NCBI RefSeq assembly: GCF_905163445.1
Contig: NC_053197.1
Span: 3,224,001-3,288,000, forward strand
DNA: 64,000 nt
Source: Pararge aegeria
Taxonomy: Eukaryota; Arthropoda; Insecta; Lepidoptera; Nymphalidae
Reading direction: 5' to 3'
Shown here: piece by piece, positions 57,501 to 64,000 of the stretch
How the letters are laid out: each line of letters starts with the position of its first letter
Position numbering within the stretch: the stretch's first letter is position 1
Position numbers and translations under genes: made by a program
The notes under the pieces: generated by a model
What the model was told of the DNA's origin: nothing
Database searches by the model: none
The model's input: the letters and a program-made list of their open reading frames with translations, nothing else

Positions 57501-60500
57501 AAAGATCGCTTTTTTGCGATAAGGCCGCCCATTGTACCTGTTTTTTATTTAGTGTTGTTTTTGTTTATAATTTCATTTCTGTTAGGTGTACAATGAAGTG
57601 TATTTTCATTTTATTTTCATACTAGCTGTTGCCCGCGACTTCGTCCGCTTTTGTTTTTCGAAAGACATGTGCCTTATAAATGTGGCAGCACTTTATGTAT
57701 TTAGGATAGCTAAGCCTGGTTTAAAATCGTCAAACAGTTTAGTCCCCTCTCCCAAGAGAACTGAGCTTAATTTCGGGATAAAAAGTATCCTTTATTACTT
57801 CTAATACCTTCAGGAATGTTCCGTGATGATCGGTTTAGTAGTTTTTACATGAAAGGGTAACAAACAAACTTACATTCACATTTATAATATTAGTAGGGAT
57901 TCTGATACGTCGTTCACTCTGCCGTCATCACAGGGCACCCGTCACCACAACACTCCTACTTTTGATCATCATCCATATCATCAATCCATTATCCACTACA
58001 GAGCACGGGTCTTCTCTCAGAATGAGAAGGGTGTATGTAGGCCGTACTCTTCTCTTAGAATGAGAAGGCTGTAGGCCGTACTCTACCACGCTTGCCAAGT
58101 GCAGTTTGGTAGACTTCACACGCCCTTGAGAACGTTATGGGATCGTTATGAGATCTCTCAGGCATGCAGGTTTCCTCACGATGTTTCCCTTCACCGTTTT
58201 AAGCAAGTGATATTTAAATTGCTTAAAGAAACGCACATAACTCGAGCCGGGGCTCGAACTCGGTCTCCACGAAAGGAAAGTCGAAGCCTTACCCACTAGG
58301 CTATCACCGCGACTTTTTCTGCTTCTTTTATGTGGTAGATATTAAATAGATCTAGAGAATATAAATTTATTTCAGATTTGTTACCTCTTCTTTCAGCATT
58401 TCACAGTAGTAGCAGAATAGGTAAACCATAGCCAATAAAGCTAATGTACTCATTATATGGGTGAACTTATCTACAGCATCATGAGATACCTTTAAATAAA
58501 AAAAATAAACATTATTAAACAAGGTTAGCACCACGTTGTCGTTTGACGGATAACATTTATAATAAAAAGATGGGATATTTACAAGAAGTTTAAGTAGGAG
58601 GATAAAAACTGTATTACACCTATACAGTTTTTATATAAGTACCACATATAAACAATGGAATGTTTATAAACATTCCATTGTTTATATGTGGTATCAAAAA
58701 GTGCACTTTTACTTGTCTTTTTTTTTTATTTAATATGATTTTACCTTTTTCATGGTTAAGTCGTCTATTTTGCATCACGAATGTATTGTTACTAGTATTA
58801 CATTGTAACGGCCTCCCTGTTGCAACGGTGAGCGCTGTTAATTTAAGGAGGAAGTTTCCGGGTTCGATTCCCAGCAGGGGCAATTTGGGAATTTATAATT
58901 TCTGAATTTTCTCTGGTCCGGTCTAGTGGGAGGCTTTGGCCGTGGCAAGTTTCCACCCTACCGTCAAAGACGTGCGAAGAGATTTAGTGTGCCAGGGCCA
59001 TGTCATGTAGAAACCGATGAGGGAATGTGACTACCTTACTCCCTAACAGTAATTCCATCTTAGACTGCGTCATCATTTACCAATCTTAATTTATTGAACT
59101 CTTTATTTTAATACCACATCATTAACATATACTGTGCTGTAGTGTTCTTCTAATAATTTAAAATGACATTGTGAGATGGTGATAACAAAAAAAAAACACC
59201 CGGCTAAGTTTGTTGTGGGCTTCTTCTTAGACCAGGACGCGTTTGGAACCCTCGTAGCTTTAGTTTTAAGTTTACGAATGTGGTTATCGCCATCATCTCA
59301 CTACCGTGTAATTCCTTTGTACGCATCAAAAGTGCCACCTATGGGCCTACTTGAATAAAGATATTTTGACTTTGACTTTGACTTTGTGTACTCTAGTGGA
59401 ATTAAAAAAAAAACGATTTAGTATTTATTTTCCATATAAACTTAAAATGTAGATGAGGGATTAAATAAAATCATTTGTTTCTATGCGTGGCTTAACTTAT
59501 GTTGAAGAAATTTTGACATAGTAATAGTGCATCCTGGAGACGAAACCAGGATACATTTTATTCAGGGTAAATAAGGGATTTTGACAAACCCTGCCACTAT
59601 TTAACAGGTGAAGGTATAACTTACCGTTAAACTAACAGCAAAAAAGCACATTATAATAGCGTAGAAACACATGTCAATGAAAACCATACGACAAAAAATA
59701 TTATTTAATAACCACGCCAGTCTGAAAAACGAAAACTTTGTGAATGACAAGGGTTGGTCGATTTTCAATTTAAATTTTTTTTTTCTTTCTAAATCATAAT
59801 ATTAATAAATGAATAAATATACTACGACACTACACACATCGCCATCTAGCCCCAAAGTGAGCATACCTTGTGTTAAGGGTACTAATATGACTGATGAATA
59901 TTTTTATGAATAATATACAAATAAATAACCAGACACTGAAAAACATTCATGTTCATCACACCAACATTTTCCAGTAGTGGGAATTTCACCCACGGCCTAG
60001 ACTCAGAAAGCAAGGGCGCTGCCCACTGCGCAAGTCGGCCATCGAAATTAAGCACACAACACACACTGCTGGATTCAAATTATTCTTTTTTAAATGTTGA
60101 TGGACTGTCACACCTGTGCCAAAATATAACTGACCGTGTAGGCGTTACGCCGTAATATGGACTCATAATGTAGTTTTGAAGTAAAACTTCTTTAGGCGCG
60201 ACTAGTAACTCAGATTTTTTTCTGACGGAAGTAACGTTTACGTTATTTAAAATTAACAATTCGGATTGGTCGTAAGTATATGTCATATACTCCACACTTC
60301 TTTACTTATACACCAGCTATTGGCAAACACTAAAATCATTTAGGACTATTTATTTCCAATATTTTCAAACAGATCAATTGTGAATAAAAATTCAACAGTT
60401 TAAAAAATTAATATTTTAAACTGCAAAGTTTTTTGTAAATCTCTAAATATACTGTTAAAAATAATTATTAATAAGTTTTCTGTCGATTGCCATCACAGTG

Positions 60501-63500
60501 CGTGCTGAGATTCAAACTTGGCCCCCCGAAAGTGAAGTCGAAGTCCTACCCACTGGGCTATCGCCGCTTCTTTATAATATTAGTAATGATCAATTCAAAA
60601 TGCTAAAAATTGAGACGGTTCTAGAGCATAGACCCACCACGCTGCTCCAACGACTATCATGACAAGTAAGTAATAATAACCGAAACCGATGGCTTAACGT
60701 GCTCTCCGAGGGTTGGGTTGGGTTGAGGCACGGGGATTGACACCGCCAATTTCCTAACTCCGGGCTGGTACTGAAAATTCTTTAACAGAAAAAACAACAC
60801 TTAACAATTCTAGACCCGACCCGGGATTTGAACCCTGGGCCACGAGATTCGTAGTTGAATACCAACCACTAGACCAATGACCAAATATATAGTGTTGAAT
60901 CAAAAAAGGTAGGACCAATACAATGGATATAACGAAGTCTGGAGAACTGAAGGCTCGGGCGTAGAAGACTGGCAAAGCATTCCTTCACGTTCCAAAAGGC
61001 TGCCCTCGCTTTAGTTTATTCCGATGACGCGACACTTAGTTTTTCACACAAGACAAGCTGCCAAAGTGTATCGCAAAGCATCGCTCGTCGCACACGGAAC
61101 GCGGTGTTGCTAACATTAGTAAGATTTATTAATCTTTTGTATGTTTTACTTACTTGAGTAATTCTTGATGATTATTGGCCATTGTTTCAATACTTCTGTT
61201 TTCATCAAGGGTTGGCCCTCTAGCCATTATAAATCTATTTGGCATTGGTGCAGCATTTTTTATGCCCTCCCGTAGAATAGCGAATTCCGTACTCAGTTGA
61301 GAGCATAAAGTTATGATCAGACAATGTATGCCGAGATAGTAGTTTATCAAACAAATTACTTGTAACAAATAAAGAATACGTTTTAAAGTTTGATCGTGAA
61401 CTAAAAATTGTCAATCAGGGTTAGGATGGGCGCTACCCATTATCAAAACCCTGATTGCCAACATCTATTTAAATTTATATTTTATATCACTATAAAATAA
61501 TATCTTAGTAAGTTCATGTAGATGATGACCTCATGTTTCGAATGATCGTAGTCGTAAGTCTGTGGTGCATCGGCTGTCACCGAGTTGGGGCACATTTGTA
61601 GAGATTACGTCGCGATGCATAGACCTGTTTTGGTGTTTTTTTTTTTCTTTTTTTATTACTAATATTTGAGGAACCAAACAGATGTCCCACCTTATGATAA
61701 ATGGAAAACTATTAATAAATAAATAATAAATACACACATCGCTATCTAGTTCCAAAGTAAGCGTTGCTTGTTTTATGGGTACTAAGATAACTGATGAATA
61801 ATTTTATGAATAAAATACATAAATACTTTTTATATACAGGTAATCACCCAGACACTCACAACATTCACGTTCATCAAATAAACATTGTACAGTTGTGGGA
61901 AAAGAACCCGACCTGGGCTCGATTCTTGGACTCCGAAAGCAGGGTCACTGCGCCAATCGGCCGTCAATACTATTGCCTGTAAACAGTGCAACACTTCGCA
62001 GGGCACGTAATTATGAAGTAAATTGTACCTTTATTTGACCTATACCACAATTAAATCATCTTACTCACATCCTGGGGTAGCTGGAAGAGATCTTTTATAG
62101 AGATAAGCTTTCGTTTATCCTTAGCTTTCTATTTATACACTTCATGTATCTTATGTTCACAATAACAATTTATGGTACATAAATACTAAATTAATAAATA
62201 AATAAGGAACACGTCCTGCGACTGCCTGCCGCCCTATGTCCATCAAACTGACGCGTAAGTATTAAGCTTCGTGTTCCTTTAATTACATCGGCAACTTCGC
62301 CCACACCGAAACACAGTATTGCAACAATGCTGCTTAGCGACAGAATGGCAGTACTTTCCCGGATGGGCAGTCAGAAACAGCTCTACTAGTTACCGCGTCC
62401 ATAGAATAATGGTCGTCGTTAAGGCTCCAAGATTTGACTCCACAATATCTTTAGCTTCTAAGATAAAGCAAGACGCTGATAAGATACTGAAGTGGATTAA
62501 TGTTAAAACTACTGTACTTTAACGTTTATTTATATAATTTGGTGAACCTTAAAAACTCAGCTCGGCTTGTAAGACATTTGACTTCTGTAACACTATTACG
62601 ACTAGGATCCGTTTTCTAAATATAGAACGTATATTATTAGTACGCACCTATCCATCAAATTATAGTCAAATACTTACTACTATATGACTGGAGAGCATAC
62701 ACCAGTAGGTACCGTGCCCAATTCTTCACAGGATCAAAAGGATACACGTATCCGAATGGTAGAAGAAAATCAAAATCTTTGTGACGAATTTTCCCAATTA
62801 CTGTATTAAACAGCTGAAGAAATACATTTTGTAAAGTTCCTATTGTAGTACCCCAGTACAAAGCTGGAACAAAGAAGAGTTTGATGTTACAATAAAATAT
62901 TTCATTTACCTCAGAGTAAATAGCCAGGAGTATACTTTTCCTAAAAGAAACAATCAATGAATAAAAAATATATTGTTATTTACTCACTATTAGACTATAC
63001 TTATTTTTTTAAAAGTTGTATCTTTAAATAAATAAATAACTAAATATACTACCACAATACACACATCGCCATCTAGCATCAAAGTAAGCGTAGCTTGTGT
63101 TATCGGTACTAAGATAGCTGTTAAATTTTTCTTTATGAATATAGTACACAACCATTTTTACGAAGGAAATAATAATTACAAACTAAAATTAATATTTACA
63201 ATAAATATATTCAGTTGTAGGTAATACACATAAATACTTATAATACACAGATAAACAACCAGACACTGAAACACAATCATGTTCATCACACAAACATTTT
63301 CCAGTTGGAATCGAAGCCAGGCCAACCAATCGCCTAGGACTCAGAAAGCAGGGTATCTACTGCGCCATTTTGCCGTCAAATCAATATTTGCCGTATAGAA
63401 AAAAAATATAATATTTTGGTTTTCCCGACCGATTTGGTCATTTATATAATAATTATAATGGTTTTGGGTCTTATTTCAACAACCACTATTTGATACTTTA

Positions 63501-63705
63501 GCGATTCCTTAAGTCTTGTAACGGACAGCTGGGGTATATATATAATATTTACCTGTTTGTCTAAAGTTTAATTGTTCCAGTCGCCGATTTTTTTCCTTAA
63601 TTTGAACAACACTTAAATTTTTTGTCTTCCACATCTTAGCTAAACCCTCTATCAGGTGTTCGATATCATTACTCTTTGGTAGCAAAACTGTTGCTTTTAA
63701 AATAC
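54521..63705 (-). CDS. Odorant receptor OR-C (7tm_6 family), exons 2 to 9, 5' partial at window edge
   Basis: Third tandem OR paralog. Exons found: 63553..63705, 62678..62863, 61154..61358, 59625..59721, 58385..58489, 56353..56441, 55657..55723, 54521..54580. Lengths and phases equal those of OR-A and OR-B, with GT-AG at every junction and no stop until TAA at 54521..54523, giving 319 residues plus the missing first exon (about 85 to 95 aa expected). I searched 63706..64000 and saw no first exon, so it should lie beyond the window and intron 1 exceeds 295 bp. Landmarks: LYWGTTIGTLQN, YVYPFDPVKNWARY, STEFAILREG, VSHDAVDKFTH, FCYYCEMLKEE, SAYENPWYEGG, PISLNTFTT, and VVSTTWSYFSLATT followed by IYGDN. 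An AATAAA hexamer (54516..54521) overlaps the stop codon; its use is unproven. Exon 9 is flanked by two 313-bp identical LINE segments. Confidence 0.92.
54691..55060 (+). mobile_element. H1-like element in OR-C intron 8
   Basis: GGCTGTAGCCCGCGACTTCG, GGTGTAAAACTATCAAA and GGGATTAAAAATAGCCTA follow the H1 order, diverged. Confidence 0.55.
55204..55516 (+). repeat. 313-bp internal LINE fragment, identical to 53600..53912
   Basis: Lies in OR-C intron 8. Every base I compared matches 53600..53912, including the same stop mutations, and the length is equal. It lacks both the LINE 3' tail and any 5' end, so it did not arrive by ordinary retrotransposition. Confidence 0.85.
56045..56220 (-). mobile_element. 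LINE 3'-end fragment in OR-C intron 7
   Basis: CAAGTAGGCCTAGTTTATAA, CTACCGAGAAGAACCGGCAA and GAAACTTAGCAGTTTGC are a recurring LINE 3' UTR in Lepidoptera as I know it. Confidence 0.55.
57460..57600 (+). repeat. LINE 3'-end fragment in OR-C intron 6
   Basis: GGGTTTGCAAGGCAAAGATC..TTTGCGATAAGGCCGCCCAT and TGTAC words as in the LINE ends at 6235 and 19255. Confidence 0.5.
57622..57905 (+). mobile_element. H1 Helitron-like element in OR-C intron 6
   Basis: CTAGCTGTTGCCCGCGACTT at 57622 to ATTTATAATATTAGTAGGGA; internally shortened. Confidence 0.7.
57915..58312 (-). repeat. SINE S3 copy with internal duplication, OR-C intron 6
   Basis: Reverse S3, ending just 70 bp from exon 6. TTCTCTYAGAATGAGAAGG and TAGGCCGTACTCT occur twice in tandem at 58010..58090. 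Confidence 0.75.
58640..58693. repeat. 54-bp perfect palindrome without spacer, OR-C intron 5
   Basis: Two 27-base halves are exact reverse complements meeting at 58666/58667; outer arm begins TACCACATATAAACAATGG. Confidence 0.9.
58810..59085 (+). repeat. SINE S2 copy in OR-C intron 5
   Basis: Full tRNA-like head (GGCCTCCCTGTTGCAACGGT, GGGTTCGATTCCCAGCAGG) and body; short of its last part. Confidence 0.8.
59110..59392 (+). mobile_element. 3' end of the (GACTTT)n LINE
   Basis: Short copy in OR-C intron 5: the 3' UTR with the CACCCGGCTAAGTTTGTTGT word, GAATAAAG, and three TTTGAC tail units. It follows an S2 SINE directly. Confidence 0.8.
59805..60043 (-). repeat. SINE S1 copy in OR-C intron 4
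   Basis: Full-length reverse S1; starts about 80 bp from exon 5. Confidence 0.8.
60508..60570 (-). repeat. SINE S3 head fragment
   Basis: Reverse S3 head: CCTACCCACTGGGCTATCGC and GTGCTGAGATTCAAACTTGG. Confidence 0.6.
60660..60885 (-). repeat. tRNA-derived SINE S6 in OR-C intron 4
   Basis: Minus strand: TTGGTCTAGTGGTTGGTATT (A box) and CAGGGTTCAAATCCCGGGT (B box), Asp/Glu-tRNA-like head, then an unrelated body. Only copy in the window. Confidence 0.65.
61716..61965 (-). repeat. SINE S1 copy in OR-C intron 3
   Basis: Reverse S1 with a shortened head. Confidence 0.75.
62025..62200 (-). repeat. LINE 3'-end-like repeat, copy 2
   Basis: Reverse complement of 8673..8885 (ACCTATACCACAATTAAATC, GATCTTTTATAGAGATAAGC). 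OR-C intron 3. Confidence 0.65.
63029..63377 (-). repeat. SINE S1 copy with inserted AT-rich sequence, OR-C intron 2
   Basis: S1 is split by about 75 bp of foreign AT-rich DNA near 63150..63225; both halves are recognisable. Confidence 0.7.
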
Positions 63706-64000
63706 CTAAAAAGTACCAGTAAGAAATCATTCATCAAGATAGAGACTAGAAAATCTTTCTTTACCACATAAATATATCAGTTGCAATAACATTTTACTTA
63801 TTTATTTTTTGTTTTTAAGATTTAAAATGTTACAATCTAGAACAATCATTACATAGCATAGATAAACATTTGCCACAAATATTCTTTGCTTAAATAGCTA
63901 TCTACTAATTTATTGCATAGTTGCAGTTGTTATGATTACAATGAGAAAAAAAAATAAGGAAAATCTTAGTTATATTATAATATCTACACTTATAATAAAA

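Noticed and set aside
63706..64000. OR-C first exon
   Set aside because: No frame resembling the DFP..TKP or TM1 region of OR-A and OR-B is present, so exon 1 must be outside the window.

Overview
This is AT-rich, repeat-dense eukaryotic nuclear DNA, almost certainly from a lepidopteran (butterfly or moth). The evidence is an insect-type odorant receptor (7tm_6) gene cluster with short GT-AG exons, tRNA-derived SINEs in several families, and non-autonomous elements carrying the 'TTGCCCGCGACTTCGTC' word that I know as frequent in Lepidoptera. The species cannot be told from the sequence.

The genes are three tandem odorant receptors, all on the minus strand. OR-A (20160..26482) and OR-B (37793..45871) are complete; each has nine coding exons and no internal stop. 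They give 417 aa (411 from a second Met) and 405 aa. OR-C (54521..63705 and beyond) lacks only its first exon, which lies past the right edge. Exons 2 to 8 have the same lengths in all three genes (153, 186, 205, 97, 105, 89 and 67 bp) and the same phases, so the genes arose by tandem duplication. A fourth, broken relative is the orphan promoter plus first-exon fragment at 10444..10620. It is on the plus strand, opposite to the others, and is cut off by a SINE.

The rest is mobile DNA. A nearly complete but frameshifted non-LTR retrotransposon (29478..32730, minus) lies between OR-A and OR-B. It has an apurinic-type endonuclease, a reverse transcriptase and a (GACTTT)n tail, and several truncated relatives are scattered through the window. 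Fragments of RTE-like and jockey-like LINEs, about ten copies of SINE S1, about fourteen of S2, about thirteen of S3, Helitron-like elements and palindromic MITE-like elements fill the introns and spacers. S1 to S7, H1 to H4 and R5 are names used only here. OR introns hold many of these elements, yet every coding exon and splice site I checked is intact.

Region by region: 1..10400 is mostly repeats; 10400..10700 holds the OR remnant; 10700..20100 is repeats and unassigned DNA; 20160..26482 is OR-A; 26500..37790 is spacer with the large LINE; 37793..45871 is OR-B; 45900..54500 is spacer with a hAT-like MITE and nested elements; 54521 to the right edge is OR-C.

The observations I rate highest are: a 313-bp sequence, identical by eye, present as direct repeats on both sides of the OR-C terminal exon; the inverted orphan first exon; a spacer-free 54-bp perfect palindrome and a 104-bp near-perfect palindrome inside OR introns; a triplicated ~153-bp unit in an OR-B intron; and a block shared upstream of OR-A and OR-B that may be ancestral regulatory DNA. 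I found no clearly new molecular system.
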